This document shows positions 32,421-42,276 of a stretch of DNA of 64,000 nucleotides, in pieces. Under the pieces are notes generated by a model that ran no database searches, was not told the origin of the DNA, and worked only from the letters and a program-made list of their open reading frames with translations. The number at the start of each line of letters is the position of its first letter. The stretch's first letter is position 1. Position numbers and translations under genes: made by a program. The stretch is from NCBI RefSeq assembly GCF_000012825.1, contig NC_009614.1, positions 4,960,001 through 5,024,000 on the forward strand, given 5' to 3'. This DNA is from Phocaeicola vulgatus ATCC 8482 (lineage in GTDB: Bacteria; Bacteroidota; Bacteroidia; Bacteroidales; Bacteroidaceae).

Positions 32421-32618
32421 TTACTTCATGCAAAGCAATTCCTTAACCTGATCCAAGTTAGCATTAGCTACTAGACCTGAGTGTACAAGGTTTCTTTTCT
32501 GCTTTTTAGTCTTCTTAGTCAAAATATGACTGTGAAAAGCGTGCTTTCTTTTGATTTTACCTGTTCCGGTAAGAACGAATCTTTTTTTAGAACCGGAGTT
32601 AGTCTTGATCTTTGGCAT
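32421..32618 (-). CDS. rpmI: 50S ribosomal protein L35
   Basis: 65 aa, the standard size. [20 protein letters not shown] followed by [14 protein letters not shown] is the unmistakable L35 pattern. It is a small basic protein of the large subunit that contacts 23S rRNA. It lies 71 bp after infC and 111 bp before rplT, the conserved order. Confidence 0.97.
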   Translation of the reverse strand: MPKIKTNSGSKKRFVLTGTGKIKRKHAFHSHILTKKTKKQKRNLVHSGLVANANLDQVKELLCMK

Positions 32619-32689
32619 CTTGTTTTTAATTTTAAATTATTATTCAAATGGTGGTAACGCACTATACCGGCGCGTTACGCACTCTTTTT

Positions 32690-33286
32690 TCATTCTTTTG
32701 TTTCTACTGCCTTTTTCGGATTTTCCTTTTTAGCAGTATCCGTTTCTGCCTTCTTCGGAGAGCCCGCTTTCTTCGGAGCCAAAGAAATAGTCATTCTCTT
32801 ACCTTCCAACAAGGGCATCTGCTCTACTTTTGCATATTCTTCCAAGTCATTCGCAAAACGAAGCAACAATACTTCGCCTTGTTCTTTGAAAAGAATGGAA
32901 CGACCTTTAAAGAACACATATGCTTTCACCTTGTCTCCGTCCTGCAAGAATCCGATGGCATGTTTCAACTTGAAGTTGTAGTCATGATCATCTGTTTGAG
33001 GTCCGAAACGGATTTCCTTTACGTTTACCTTTACCTGTTTAGCCTTTTGTTCCTTTTGACGTTTCTTTAATTGATAAAGAAATTTAGAATAATCAATAAT
33101 TCTACAAACTGGAGGAACAGCATTGGGTGAAATTTCAACTAGGTCAGCCTCATGATCCTCAGCCATTTTTAAAGCTTGAGCTATCGGATAAACTGCCGAT
33201 TCTACATCGTCGCCCACAATGCGGACTTCTTTGGCACGAATCTGTTCATTGATTCTGTGTTGCCCTTTTAAACTGTCATTCTTCAT
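32690..33286 (-). CDS. infC: Translation initiation factor IF-3
   Basis: 198 aa; a normal IF-3 with a short Ala/Lys-rich C-terminal extension (about 172-198, ending KAVETKE) common in Bacteroidetes. Domain [21 protein letters not shown] (8-27) through [13 protein letters not shown]; linker [11 protein letters not shown]; domain C with [20 protein letters not shown]. It binds the 30S subunit, checks the initiator codon and keeps subunits apart. The start is an ordinary ATG, not the AUU used for autoregulation in enterobacteria. A TAACTTTG box at 33397-33404 inside the thrS end may give a second promoter. Confidence 0.96.
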   Translation of the reverse strand: MKNDSLKGQHRINEQIRAKEVRIVGDDVESAVYPIAQALKMAEDHEADLVEISPNAVPPVCRIIDYSKFLYQLKKRQKEQKAKQVKVNVKEIRFGPQTDDHDYNFKLKHAIGFLQDGDKVKAYVFFKGRSILFKEQGEVLLLRFANDLEEYAKVEQMPLLEGKRMTISLAPKKAGSPKKAETDTAKKENPKKAVETKE

Positions 33287-33396
33287 TAAAAAACTTTTAG
33301 TTCCTGTTTGTTTCTTCTTATTTTAATTAGTATTTCTTTATCTTAACGCAAAAGAATACATAAAGGTTTAACAATGCGCTCTTTTGCAAACGGCTG

Positions 33397-33404
33397 CAAA
33401 GTTA
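33397..33404 (-). promoter_or_regulatory. Possible infC promoter (-7 box)
   Basis: TAACTTTG on the minus strand, overlapping the thrS stop region and 111 bp before the infC ATG. Only the -7 element is recognisable. Confidence 0.35.
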
Positions 33405-35342
33405 CCATTTATTTATCATATTAGAAACTTCTTCGGCAAGATTTTTTCCGAATTCTTCTATTTTCATGGTTCCTTTGTCGCCTTCGCCCTGCTTGCGGAC
33501 TGCAACTTCACCGTTTTCAGCTTCTTTCTCGCCTACAATCAACATGTAAGGAATACGCTTCATTTCATTGTCACGAATCTTACGGCCGATTTTTTCATTA
33601 CGGTCATCCACAATAGCACGAACATCGAATTTTCTCAGTTCCGCTTTCACTTGTTCCGCATACTCATTGAATTTCTCAGAAATAGGCAGAATAGCTACCT
33701 GGTCAGGAGTCAGCCACAGCGGGAATTTACCGGCAGTATGCTCAATCAATACGGCAACAAAACGTTCCATTGATCCGAAAGGCGCACGGTGAATCATTAC
33801 CGGACGATGCTTTTGGTTATCTGAGCCCATATATTCCAACTGGAAGCGTTCGGGCAAGTTGTAGTCTACCTGAATTGTTCCCAATTGCCAGCGACGACCG
33901 ATAGCGTCTTTCACCATAAAGTCCAATTTAGGACCATAGAATGCAGCCTCACCATATTCCACTTTCGCAGTCAGGCCTTTTTCTTCGCAAGCTTCAATAA
34001 TGGCCTGTTCGGCTTTTTCCCAATTCTCATCACTACCGATGTACTTTTCGCGGTTCACCTTGTCACGAAGAGAAATCTGAGCTTCCACATTCTCAAAATT
34101 CATAGACTTGAACACAATGTTGATGATATCCATCACGCGAAGGAATTCTTCCTTCACTTGGTCGGGACGACAGAACAAGTGAGCATCATCTTGTGTAAAA
34201 CTGCGCACACGGGTCAGTCCGTGCAATTCACCACTTTGTTCGTAGCGGCATACGGTTCCGAATTCCGCGATACGCAACGGCAGGTCCTTATAAGAACGTG
34301 GAGAATTCTTATAAATCATACAGTGATGAGGACAGTTCATCGGTTTCAGGAAATATTCTTCCCCTTCTTCGGGTGTATGAATAGGCTGGAACGAGTCCTT
34401 ACCGTACTTGGCGTAGTGTCCGGAAGTGATATACAGGTTCTTGTTGCCAATAGGCGGACACATTACTTCCTGATAATCATAACGGGCCTGGATACGGCGC
34501 AAGAAATCCTGCAAACGGATACGCAAGGCAGTACCTTTCGGCAACCACATGGGAAGTCCCTTGCCCACCATATCGGTAAACATGAACAAATCCATTTCCT
34601 TACCTATCTTACGATGGTCGCGTTTCTTGGCTTCTTCCAACATTACCAGATATTCGTCCAGCATTTTCTTCTTCGGGAAAGTTATACCATAAATACGTGT
34701 CATCTGCTTGCGGTCTTCCTGTCCTCTCCAATAAGCACCGGCTACAGTAAGCAGCTTGATAGCTTTGATAGGAGCGGTAGAGGTCAAGTGAGGACCACGG
34801 CAAAGGTCGGTAAACGCACCTTGTGTATAAGTGGTGATGTGTCCATCCTCCAGTTCGGAAATCAATTCACATTTATAAGTCTCACCTCTTTCACCGAATT
34901 TCTTCAACGCATCCTCTTTAGCGATGCTCTGACGCACCAATATCTCTTTCTTTGCAGCCAACTCGGCCATCTTGGCCTCGATAGCGGGTAGATCTGCTTC
35001 CTTAATGATTGCTTCACCCGGGTCTACATCATAGTAAAAACCGTTTTCAATGGCCGGACCGATACCAAACTGAATGCCCGGATAAAGTTCTTGCAATGCT
35101 TCGGCCAGCAAGTGGGCACTAGTATGCCAGAAAGCATGTTTGCCCTGTTCGTCTTCCCATTTATAAAGAACGAAGTTTGCATCTTCATTGATAGGGCGAG
35201 ATAAATCAATCGTTTCACCGTTCACGCCACAAGCTAAAACATCTTGTGCCAGCCGTGAACTGATACTTTCTGCAATCTGCAGACCAGTAACTCCTTCGTT
35301 ATATTCGCGAACGGAGCCGTCGGGGAATGTTATCTTTATCAT
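33402..35342 (-). CDS. thrS: Threonyl-tRNA synthetase
   Basis: 646 aa, full length. Domain order: TGS (1-60), the editing domain with [11 protein letters not shown] (75-85) and its HxxxH, class II core with [11 protein letters not shown] (motif around the zinc Cys), [16 protein letters not shown] (motif 2) and [18 protein letters not shown] (motif 3), and the anticodon-binding domain (about 540-646). It charges tRNA-Thr and clears Ser-tRNA-Thr. It heads the conserved thrS-infC-rpmI-rplT unit with 115 bp to infC. A TATTTTTG box lies 32 bp upstream. No T-box leader is present, as expected outside Firmicutes. Confidence 0.97.
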   Translation of the reverse strand: MIKITFPDGSVREYNEGVTGLQIAESISSRLAQDVLACGVNGETIDLSRPINEDANFVLYKWEDEQGKHAFWHTSAHLLAEALQELYPGIQFGIGPAIENGFYYDVDPGEAIIKEADLPAIEAKMAELAAKKEILVRQSIAKEDALKKFGERGETYKCELISELEDGHITTYTQGAFTDLCRGPHLTSTAPIKAIKLLTVAGAYWRGQEDRKQMTRIYGITFPKKKMLDEYLVMLEEAKKRDHRKIGKEMDLFMFTDMVGKGLPMWLPKGTALRIRLQDFLRRIQARYDYQEVMCPPIGNKNLYITSGHYAKYGKDSFQPIHTPEEGEEYFLKPMNCPHHCMIYKNSPRSYKDLPLRIAEFGTVCRYEQSGELHGLTRVRSFTQDDAHLFCRPDQVKEEFLRVMDIINIVFKSMNFENVEAQISLRDKVNREKYIGSDENWEKAEQAIIEACEEKGLTAKVEYGEAAFYGPKLDFMVKDAIGRRWQLGTIQVDYNLPERFQLEYMGSDNQKHRPVMIHRAPFGSMERFVAVLIEHTAGKFPLWLTPDQVAILPISEKFNEYAEQVKAELRKFDVRAIVDDRNEKIGRKIRDNEMKRIPYMLIVGEKEAENGEVAVRKQGEGDKGTMKIEEFGKNLAEEVSNMINKW

Positions 35343-35373
35343 AATCTTCTATTTATATTCTTTCTTGAGGATG

Positions 35374-35381
35374 CAAAAATA
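35374..35381 (-). promoter_or_regulatory. -7 box for thrS
   Basis: TATTTTTG on the minus strand, about 32 bp upstream of the thrS ATG, giving a leader of roughly 25 nt. Confidence 0.45.
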
Positions 35382-35422
35382 ACGAAATCTTTTTGACTTA
35401 TCCTCTTTTTAGCAAAAAAATG

Positions 35423-37432
35423 TTATTCTTTTCGTTCCGTAAAGCGTTTGATGATATTGTAAGCAGAGAAAAGCCCCAACTCACCTGCTTTACTCAGGTC
35501 CTGTATACCTTGCCTGTTGTTACCCAAGAAAATATGTGTCAAGCCGCGATTGAAATAAGCATCCGCAAATTTAGGGTCCAACTGGATGGCTCTGTCATAA
35601 TCAACAATTGCCGCACGATAGTCTTTCAAGATAGAAAGCACATTACCTCTATTATAATAAGCATAGACAAAATCCGGAGCCAGCTCAATCACCTTGTCCA
35701 AATCGCGCTTTACCATTTCATAGTCCGCAGCTTTCACGGCACTCTTCTCTCCCGGACCGGCTTTCAAATCATACTCTTTTTCCATCTTCTGGTATTCCAG
35801 CTGCTTATAACGGATGAGAGCACGGTTGAAATAAACCGGGAAGAAATGATCTTCTATAATAATAGCCTGATTCAAATCTTCAATGGCACTTGCAAAATCC
35901 TGCACCAGATAAAAGTCCAATGAACGTGCAAAACGTTTGTTCACATCATTCGGATCAGCCACAATGGCAGCAGTCTGTTCGTCAATGGATGCAAAATGTT
36001 TTGTAGCTTGTTCTTCCGTCAGAGGAGCTTCCTCATTAGTTATAATCAGACGGCCGGGAAGTACTTTCTGATTATTCAATGTTTCAATGAACTTATAATA
36101 GTTGACCTGCCGTTTCACATCATCGTGCTTTTCATAATAGGTAAGCACGAACATGGGCTGGGGAACAATATTCACATTCTTATCCTGCACGCGTCCACGA
36201 TAGTCACTCTTATATTTTTCTTCTCCCTCTTCGTTGTCGGCAACCACTATCTTACGATAGTTGTTCATGTTCTTGTCGGACTTCTTACGGGTTTTATTAT
36301 TCTCCGTATTATCGGCAGTCTGCTTATTAGGATCTACTCCGTTCTGTTTATCCAGCTGTGCTTTCAACACCTTGAATTCATCTGCATCAGCACCTTTCAC
36401 ATCCCCTATTTTCCTACGCGCCTGCGCTCTGTACTGATATCCCAGCAAGAAATTGGGATATTCATTTATCACCGTAGAATAATCTTTAATTGCCCCTTTA
36501 TAATCTCCTGTCTGATCCAACAACAGACCACGGTTGAAAATAGCCATCATATTGTCGGGCTCCATTTCGATAACAAAATTAAAGTCTTGAATAGCCCGGT
36601 TGTCATCGCCTACTTGTGCACGTAACAAGCCCCGGTTATAATGGCCGATGAAATTATTGGGATCAATATCCAATGCAATATCATAGTCACTCATCGCTCC
36701 TCTCAGGTTATTCTGATGGTAACGGGCCAAAGCACGGTTGATATAAACACCTGAATTCCGGGTGGACAGACGGATGGCATGATCAAAATCGGCTTCCGCA
36801 TCTTTATATCTCTGCTGTTGCAGACGAAGGATAGCACGGCTGGCCCATGTATCTGCATCATAACGGTCTATTTCAATCGCCTTGCCAAAGTCTTTTTCGG
36901 CAGCCAAAGTATCTTTCTGCTTCAAATCCACCTCACCACGCATCAAATAGGCCTTTGTATATCGGGGGGAAATGGCGATCAGCTTATCCAGATCATTCTT
37001 CGCCCCCTTATAATCCTCCTGTCTGATACGGCAAAGGGCCATATTATGCCATACCCCTATGTTCTCAGGATCAAACTCCAACGCCTTGGTATAATCTTCT
37101 ATAGCTCCCGCAAAATTATTCTGCTGGATCCGTGCCAATCCACGCACCTGGTAAGCACTTACCACAAACGGATTCCTCTCAATAGCCTCCGAACAATCAC
37201 TCTCCGCCCCCTGAAAATCATCCAAATTTATCTTCGCCAGACCTCTATAGAAATAAGGATCAGACAAATAAGGCTTTGCATTAATCACCTGATTGAAATA
37301 TTGAATCGAAAGGACATAATCCTCAAAATAAAGCGCATTACGCCCTATCGCCATCACCCTGTCCGTATTTATCTGTGCCGAAGCCACTACAGGGAACATT
37401 ATTAATAATGTATAGAGTATCCGTTTTATCAT
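35423..37432 (-). CDS. Secreted TPR-repeat protein
   Basis: 669 aa from the ATG at 37432, chosen over an upstream Met because it begins a clean signal peptide (IKRILYTLLIMFPVVASAQ). About ten tetratricopeptide repeats follow in two blocks, roughly 25-350 and 500-640, each with the A..D...A(I/L)..DP pattern (DPYFYRGLAKINLDDFQGAE; FADAYFNRGLTHIFLGNNRQ). Between them lies a charged linker (KTRKKSDKNMNNY) and a region of unknown fold. TPR arrays hold partner proteins; the exported location suggests a periplasmic or outer-membrane-associated scaffold. No enzymatic motif is seen. It lies upstream of nothing co-directional within 70 bp except after def. Confidence 0.85.
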   Translation of the reverse strand: MIKRILYTLLIMFPVVASAQINTDRVMAIGRNALYFEDYVLSIQYFNQVINAKPYLSDPYFYRGLAKINLDDFQGAESDCSEAIERNPFVVSAYQVRGLARIQQNNFAGAIEDYTKALEFDPENIGVWHNMALCRIRQEDYKGAKNDLDKLIAISPRYTKAYLMRGEVDLKQKDTLAAEKDFGKAIEIDRYDADTWASRAILRLQQQRYKDAEADFDHAIRLSTRNSGVYINRALARYHQNNLRGAMSDYDIALDIDPNNFIGHYNRGLLRAQVGDDNRAIQDFNFVIEMEPDNMMAIFNRGLLLDQTGDYKGAIKDYSTVINEYPNFLLGYQYRAQARRKIGDVKGADADEFKVLKAQLDKQNGVDPNKQTADNTENNKTRKKSDKNMNNYRKIVVADNEEGEEKYKSDYRGRVQDKNVNIVPQPMFVLTYYEKHDDVKRQVNYYKFIETLNNQKVLPGRLIITNEEAPLTEEQATKHFASIDEQTAAIVADPNDVNKRFARSLDFYLVQDFASAIEDLNQAIIIEDHFFPVYFNRALIRYKQLEYQKMEKEYDLKAGPGEKSAVKAADYEMVKRDLDKVIELAPDFVYAYYNRGNVLSILKDYRAAIVDYDRAIQLDPKFADAYFNRGLTHIFLGNNRQGIQDLSKAGELGLFSAYNIIKRFTERKE

Positions 37433-37464
37433 TTTGTATTTATAAAAATACGGTTTTCCCACAA

Positions 37465-37484
37465 ATGCGCCACTGGTGGCGCAT
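37465..37484. repeat. Small hairpin between def and the TPR gene
   Basis: An 8-bp stem ATGCGCCA / TGGCGCAT with a 4-base loop stands between the two genes. No T run follows, so it may slow or process the transcript rather than end it. Confidence 0.4.
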
Positions 37485-37504
37485 AGATCAAAATTGCGGA
37501 GTTA

Positions 37505-38059
37505 TCATTTTATAGTCTTGACCTTATAGGAGCAACGCGCCTTGCCCTTCAGCATGGCCCCCAGCTTTCCTTTAATCATCTGTTTGCGTAATGCAGACAA
37601 ATGATCAATGAACATTTTTCCGTCCAGATGATCAAATTCATGCTGCATGACCCTTGCCAAATAACCTTCCACCCACTCATCATGTTCTTTCAGTTCCTCA
37701 TCCAAATAAGTCACATGAATACGGTCCGGACGTTTCACCGCTTCATGAATACCGGGCAAACTCAAACAACCTTCTTCCATGCTGACTTCCTCTCCACCCA
37801 CTTCTAAAATATGAGGATTTATATAGGCACGGCGGAAATCCTTGAATTCGGGCAAGTCATCAGACATCACATCCAAATCAATAGTTACAACACGAATAGG
37901 CAGACCTATTTGCGGAGCAGCCAAGCCCACACCATCTGCACGATTCATGGTTTCAAACATATTTGCTATCAACTCTTTCAAATTAGGGTAATCCGGGGTA
38001 ATATCCTCTGCTTCTTTACGCAACACCGGTTGTCCGTACACATAAATAGGTAATATCAT
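37505..38059 (-). CDS. def: Peptide deformylase
   Basis: 184 aa. All three active-site motifs are intact: [10 protein letters not shown] (motif 1), EEGCLSLPG (motif 2, metal Cys) and QHEFDHLDG (motif 3, HEFDH with two metal His and the catalytic Glu). It removes the formyl group from the N-terminal Met of new proteins in the cytoplasm. It follows yqgF by 23 bp on the same strand, so the two are probably co-transcribed. Normal length and no oddities. Confidence 0.96.
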   Translation of the reverse strand: MILPIYVYGQPVLRKEAEDITPDYPNLKELIANMFETMNRADGVGLAAPQIGLPIRVVTIDLDVMSDDLPEFKDFRRAYINPHILEVGGEEVSMEEGCLSLPGIHEAVKRPDRIHVTYLDEELKEHDEWVEGYLARVMQHEFDHLDGKMFIDHLSALRKQMIKGKLGAMLKGKARCSYKVKTIK

Positions 38060-38082
38060 TTTTCTTAATCTGTTTTTATTTA

Positions 38083-38502
38083 TTAAATATATTTCTTCGA
38101 CTCCAAATAAGACTGTAAGATTATCGTAGCACTGATTTCATCAACCAAGGCTTTGTTCTGCCTGTCTTTTTTCTTCAAGCCTCCATCCAACATGGCTTGG
38201 TGGGCCAATACGGACGTAAACCGCTCGTCAACAAACTCTACCGGTATATCCGGTATTTTTTTTCTTAGTTGATTGACAAAAGGGACAATATTACGCATAT
38301 TTTCCGACTCCTGATTATTCATTTGCTTAGGATGCCCCACAATGATGCGTTCCACAGGCTCTTTTTCCACATATTTCAGAATAAAGTCCAGTAGTTGGTG
38401 TGTAGGAACAGTCGTCAACCCGTTTGCAATAATCTGCAAAACATCCGTCACAGCCACACCTGTGCGCTTTTTACCGTAATCTATCGCTAATATTCTACTC
38501 AT
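38083..38502 (-). CDS. yqgF: Holliday-junction resolvase-like protein YqgF/RuvX
   Basis: 139 aa, RNase H-fold. [17 protein letters not shown] (4-20) holds the first catalytic Asp; [15 protein letters not shown] and [15 protein letters not shown] hold the others, the YqgF pattern. Family role: nuclease in processing of the 5' end of 16S rRNA in E. coli, with Holliday-junction activity reported in some species. Located before def, 23 bp apart. A TAAATTTG -7 box lies 17 bp upstream of the start codon. Confidence 0.93.
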   Translation of the reverse strand: MSRILAIDYGKKRTGVAVTDVLQIIANGLTTVPTHQLLDFILKYVEKEPVERIIVGHPKQMNNQESENMRNIVPFVNQLRKKIPDIPVEFVDERFTSVLAHQAMLDGGLKKKDRQNKALVDEISATIILQSYLESKKYI

Positions 38503-38518
38503 ATAGTTTGCAAAAATA

Positions 38519-38526
38519 CAAATTTA
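38519..38526 (-). promoter_or_regulatory. -7 box for yqgF-def
   Basis: TAAATTTG on the minus strand, giving a very short leader before the yqgF ATG at 38502. Confidence 0.4.
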
Positions 38527-38611
38527 TTCCATACCTATTTTATATATAAAGATTAAAATATGCTTTTTCAACTGTTTTTTCAAAAGGAATGATTCATTTC
38601 GTTTAATTTTA

Positions 38612-38642
38612 TTTGCTATTTAAAAAATAGTACTTATTTTTG
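38612..38642 (+). promoter_or_regulatory. Promoter of the YjbH-like/DUF3869/OmpA operon
   Basis: TTTG (38612-38615), 19 bp, then TATTTTTG (38635-38642): a full match to the Bacteroides consensus. The transcript would begin near 38649 and carry a 60-nt leader. Confidence 0.75.
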
Positions 38643-38708
38643 CACCGAATATGTGGTTTAACGTAGAGGCCGCATAATTGTTAAATCGAAACAGGTATTT
38701 GTTATAAA

Positions 38709-39947
38709 ATGAAAAATCAGAGCTCTTCCAAAGGAGTTTCATATAGATGTTTGTTGTATTGTATAGCTATATTGTTGCTTGTTATGATTCCATTAAAAAG
38801 TTTCAGCCAATCAACAGGAGAATTAACAACAGACAGTCTTGTAAAAATGGGATTTGAAAATGTAAGATGGACAGATACTCCTGAAGAAAGAGTTTATGTG
38901 GTTGAAAACAGTGCTTACAAAATTCAAGCGTTGGGCATCAGAAAGGCTGTAGATATCATACAGTCGATGGGATTACCCAAGGACAAATCTTGTAAGTTGA
39001 TTGTTACCAACTATAATATACCTCAGGTCTCACTGACCTATCAGCCTCTTGCCGGTGACACAACAGTGGTAAGCGGTGAAGACTGGAAAGTCAGTTATGA
39101 TATAGGTGACAGTTGGGACAAGGTGAAGAAAGAAAAGAAAAAGAACAGTTCGCTGTTTAAAGTAGATATTATGGTATATCCTCAATTATCATATATGAAT
39201 ATGATTATTACACAAATATATCAGGTGTTATTTGACTTAAGCCCAGCTATTGAAGTTTCCTTATGGCCAGGAAGTAAGTTAACAGGACAGATAAAGATAC
39301 CTGTGTATAACGATGGATATGGGATATTGGAAGATAAAGTTCATCCGGGACATATAACCCTTTCCCAGCGTTTCCGTCTGCCATATAATATATATGGGAA
39401 AGCAACTATAGGCTATTTTAATGCAGACAGATGGGGAAGTGATTTATCATTGTTTTATCCGTTTAAAGACGAACGTTTCTCTATAGAAGCACGTATTGGT
39501 TATGTAGGTATAGGTTATTGGAATGGCTTCAAGCTACATTATGATACGAAAATGACAACAACATGGACAATTGGAGGAAACTTTTATTGGCCGAGATATA
39601 ATACACAATTTAGCTTAAAAGGAGAAAGATATTTATTAGGAGAAAAAGGTATCAAGTTTGAAATGATACGTCATTTCCGATATGCGTCCATAGGTTTTTA
39701 CGCAATGAAAGCAGAACATGCCAACAGTAATGGTGGATTCAGGTTTCAAGTCGCGCTTCCTTTTTATAAAAACAAAAGACATAAATATATACCGCGTGTA
39801 AACTTCTCAAATAATATGGGAATTATTTATAACGCAGGAAATGAACGAAAATATTATAAACAATATAAAGCTGAAACGAGTGACAACATAATGGAAAGTA
39901 ATAGTTTTAATCCATATTTTATTAAATCAGAATTATTAAAATTTTAA
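38709..39947 (+). CDS. YjbH-like outer-membrane beta-barrel protein
   Basis: 412 aa with a signal peptide (hydrophobic stretch about 14-33, ending LKSFSQ). After a roughly 120-residue periplasmic domain (DTPEERVYVVENSAYKIQAL), the rest is rich in alternating aromatic strands: DIMVYPQLSYMN, PAIEVSLWPGSKLTGQIKIP, GHITLSQRFRLPYNIYGKA and GGFRFQVALPF. The pattern fits the YjbH family of outer-membrane proteins linked to exopolysaccharide secretion; the final strand ends in Phe (ELLKF), typical of barrels. It is the first gene of an operon with DUF3869 and OmpA genes (10 and about 43 bp apart). The function here is not proven. Confidence 0.65.
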   Translation: MKNQSSSKGVSYRCLLYCIAILLLVMIPLKSFSQSTGELTTDSLVKMGFENVRWTDTPEERVYVVENSAYKIQALGIRKAVDIIQSMGLPKDKSCKLIVTNYNIPQVSLTYQPLAGDTTVVSGEDWKVSYDIGDSWDKVKKEKKKNSSLFKVDIMVYPQLSYMNMIITQIYQVLFDLSPAIEVSLWPGSKLTGQIKIPVYNDGYGILEDKVHPGHITLSQRFRLPYNIYGKATIGYFNADRWGSDLSLFYPFKDERFSIEARIGYVGIGYWNGFKLHYDTKMTTTWTIGGNFYWPRYNTQFSLKGERYLLGEKGIKFEMIRHFRYASIGFYAMKAEHANSNGGFRFQVALPFYKNKRHKYIPRVNFSNNMGIIYNAGNERKYYKQYKAETSDNIMESNSFNPYFIKSELLKF

Positions 39948-39957
39948 TTTTATCGAG

Positions 39958-40806
39958 ATGAAAAAAAACAAATTTTTAAGTGGTTTAAGTGCTAAATTGG
40001 CACTGGCCATAGTAGCATTGACAACAACAATGTTTACTTCTTGTGAGAAGGAAAATATTGGAATTGAGGTTACCCCCGTAAATGCAAAATTTATTATAAC
40101 CCCCGTGGTTATTGATGCGACTACAGGTACAGATGTAACTCAAAGTGCAGAAATTTCTTTCAGTAAAGGTAACGGAACCTACGAAGGTACACCTGAACTA
40201 GCTAGTGAATCCATTAATATAAATGCAAAATACAAGGGAATGACTGGTTCTGCATCAGTTACTATTCCTGCACTAAAAGCAGGTCAATTCGGTGCAAAAG
40301 AAGTTACTATTATCTTAAGCGAGAATTTCTTTGCACAAGAAGAAAGTAGTAATTCTCAAATAGAAACAACTAAACACAGTGGGTTCAAGAATAATACCAG
40401 TGATTATTGGTATTACATTACAGTAACTTACACTAAAAAAGAAGGTAGTGAAGTTATAAAGAACGATTATGAGGGAGACGACAGCGAAATAAAGAACATT
40501 ATAGATGCTTATAATAAAGGTGTCCGAGAAGACAAAGTGACTCTAAATGATGTACAGGTATTAGCACATTCTCGTTTTAGTGTTTTTGTGGACTATATGA
40601 AAACAACATCTGTTTATCAGATAATCGAAAAATCACCTAAAAGAGATGGAAATCCTGTTGCAAGCTTCACAGTCGATTCTTACAATACTATAGTTTCTCC
40701 TAAAAATGAGCAAATACCGGGTCATGGACATGCTCCAAGTCACGGCCACGGTCATGGACATGGAGATGACAGCAATGCCGGTGGTGGTATTATTATTGCA
40801 GACTAA
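39958..40806 (+). CDS. DUF3869-type lipoprotein with His/Gly-rich tail
   Basis: 282 aa. A lipoprotein signal peptide ends in MFTSCEKE, with the lipid Cys at about residue 29. The middle has two beta-sandwich-like repeats (NAKFIITPVVIDATTGTD; TGSASVTIPALKAGQFGAKE), the DUF3869 region of Bacteroides. The C-terminal 30 residues contain the HGH repeats PGHGHAPSHGHGHGHGDD, which could bind zinc, nickel or copper. It is placed between the YjbH-like gene and an OmpA-family gene. Surface or periplasmic location is inferred from the lipoprotein signal; the acidic residues after the Cys are compatible with surface export in Bacteroidetes. Confidence 0.72.
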   Translation: MKKNKFLSGLSAKLALAIVALTTTMFTSCEKENIGIEVTPVNAKFIITPVVIDATTGTDVTQSAEISFSKGNGTYEGTPELASESININAKYKGMTGSASVTIPALKAGQFGAKEVTIILSENFFAQEESSNSQIETTKHSGFKNNTSDYWYYITVTYTKKEGSEVIKNDYEGDDSEIKNIIDAYNKGVREDKVTLNDVQVLAHSRFSVFVDYMKTTSVYQIIEKSPKRDGNPVASFTVDSYNTIVSPKNEQIPGHGHAPSHGHGHGHGDDSNAGGGIIIAD

Positions 40807-40849
40807 TAGCCAGTTAATATTTTGATTTAATCACTAAAAACATAATATA

Positions 40850-41944
40850 ATGAAATATAAATTTTTAACCCTGTCTTTATTATTGGCAGGCGTATGTGCA
40901 ACAACAATTAAAGCACAAGAAACTAATTATTATACTCCGAAATGGAGCGATAATATTTTTATTAGCGTAGGTGGTGGTATACACTCTGTAGCAAACGATG
41001 GATTTAACAGAATATCTCCGAATTTCAGTATTTCGCTTGGTAAATATATTACTCCGACTTGGGGAATACGCGGTCAAGTGAACGGAATATGGCAAAGTTT
41101 ATGTTTACAAGAAATTGGCTATCACGAACACAACAAGAACTATGTTGGAGCGAATATTGATGCAATGGTAAACTTGTCATCTTTATTTGCAGGCGCTAAT
41201 CCTAACCGTTTCTTTGAAGTTTATGGTTTTGTAGGTCCTCAGTTATCTGTTGCAAAATCTGCAAATGTTGTTTATACTTACGATGGCAACACAGGTGAAA
41301 GAACTGGTGTTTCTACATCCGGTGAAGCAAAAGCTAAAGCTCGTATAGGCGCTTCTGCCGGTTTAGGTTTAAAGTTTAACTTAAACAATAAATGGGCTAT
41401 CGATGTTGAAGCTCGTGGTGCAATCGCTCCTTCAATCTTCGGTAACATCAGCGATCACCGTAAGGCAGAAGGTACAGGTATGATCACAGCAGGTGTAAGC
41501 TATACTTTTGGCGGCAAGAAGTTTGCTAAAGTTGAAGACCGTGTAGTAGAAAAAGAAGTGATCAAGGAAGTGGTTCGTGAAGTTCCGAAAGAAGTAGTCA
41601 AGGAAGTGATTAAAGAAGTTCCTAGCGCTGCAGAAGTTGCTATCTTCTTCAAGATCGGTAAAGCAAAAATCAGTTCGGAAGGTATGGTTAATGTACAGTT
41701 AATGGCTAAAGCTATCAAAGCTAATCCTAACGCCAAGTACAAAATCGCAGGCTTCGCTGATAAAGCTACAGGATCTGCTTCATTCAACCAGACTTTGTCT
41801 GAAAAACGTGCTCAGGCTGTTTACGATGCATTGGTTGCAGAAGGCGTAAAAGAAAGCCAACTTGAAAAAGTTGCTATGGGTGGAACAGACAACATGTTTG
41901 GCAAGAACTATCTGAACCGCGTAGTTATTCTGGAAGTAAAATAA
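40850..41944 (+). CDS. OmpA-family outer-membrane protein
   Basis: 364 aa: a signal peptide (about 1-22), an eight-stranded beta-barrel (about 30-220), a Val/Lys/Glu-rich linker (VEKEVIKEVVREVPKEVVKE, about 229-248, with heptad-like repeats) and the OmpA peptidoglycan-binding domain (about 260-364) with GFADKATGSASFNQTLSEKR. The linker is an obvious internal repeat (VxKEVxKEV). OmpA-family proteins tie the outer membrane to the cell wall. Third gene of its operon and ended by a strong terminator. Codon use is of the highly expressed kind by eye (frequent GAA, AAA, GTA, CGT). Confidence 0.93.
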   Translation: MKYKFLTLSLLLAGVCATTIKAQETNYYTPKWSDNIFISVGGGIHSVANDGFNRISPNFSISLGKYITPTWGIRGQVNGIWQSLCLQEIGYHEHNKNYVGANIDAMVNLSSLFAGANPNRFFEVYGFVGPQLSVAKSANVVYTYDGNTGERTGVSTSGEAKAKARIGASAGLGLKFNLNNKWAIDVEARGAIAPSIFGNISDHRKAEGTGMITAGVSYTFGGKKFAKVEDRVVEKEVIKEVVREVPKEVVKEVIKEVPSAAEVAIFFKIGKAKISSEGMVNVQLMAKAIKANPNAKYKIAGFADKATGSASFNQTLSEKRAQAVYDALVAEGVKESQLEKVAMGGTDNMFGKNYLNRVVILEVK

Positions 41945-41980
41945 TCATTGCTACCTGATAAAACTCTGATAAATTAAAGA

Positions 41981-42017
41981 AGGGGGTATCGTAACAAACG
42001 ATGCTCCCTCTTTTTTT
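41981..42017 (+). terminator. Terminator of the OmpA operon
   Basis: A 12-bp stem with two G-U pairs (41981-41992 with 41998-42009) and a seven-T tract at 42011-42017. Confidence 0.85.
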
Positions 42018-42207
42018 CTTCAACTGCATTTTTAATCACATAAGCAGCAACAGCAAACAAACCGTATAACAAGAATCTACGAATCTTGGCTATACAATTC
42101 TGGAAACCAGAGGCAGCATTTACCGAATCTTGTAACAAGATACCGGGCTATATCACAAACAAAAAGCTTTTTTAAAATACTCCCAGGATATATAAGCAAA
42201 GGGCATA

Positions 42208-42251
42208 TAATGTTGCAGGTGCAAGATATATATCTTGCACCTGCAACATTA
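42208..42251. repeat. Perfect 44-bp palindrome between convergent genes
   Basis: Two 22-bp arms (TGTTGCAGGTGCAAGATA is the visible core of the left arm) meet with no spacer, spanning 42208-42251, 26 bp from the end of the PCMD gene. No T run follows on either strand. The remaining bases of the 332-bp gap 41945-42276, outside this and the OmpA terminator, hold nothing I can identify. Confidence 0.8.
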
Positions 42252-42276
42252 CACAAACAAAAGCATTTACTTATCT

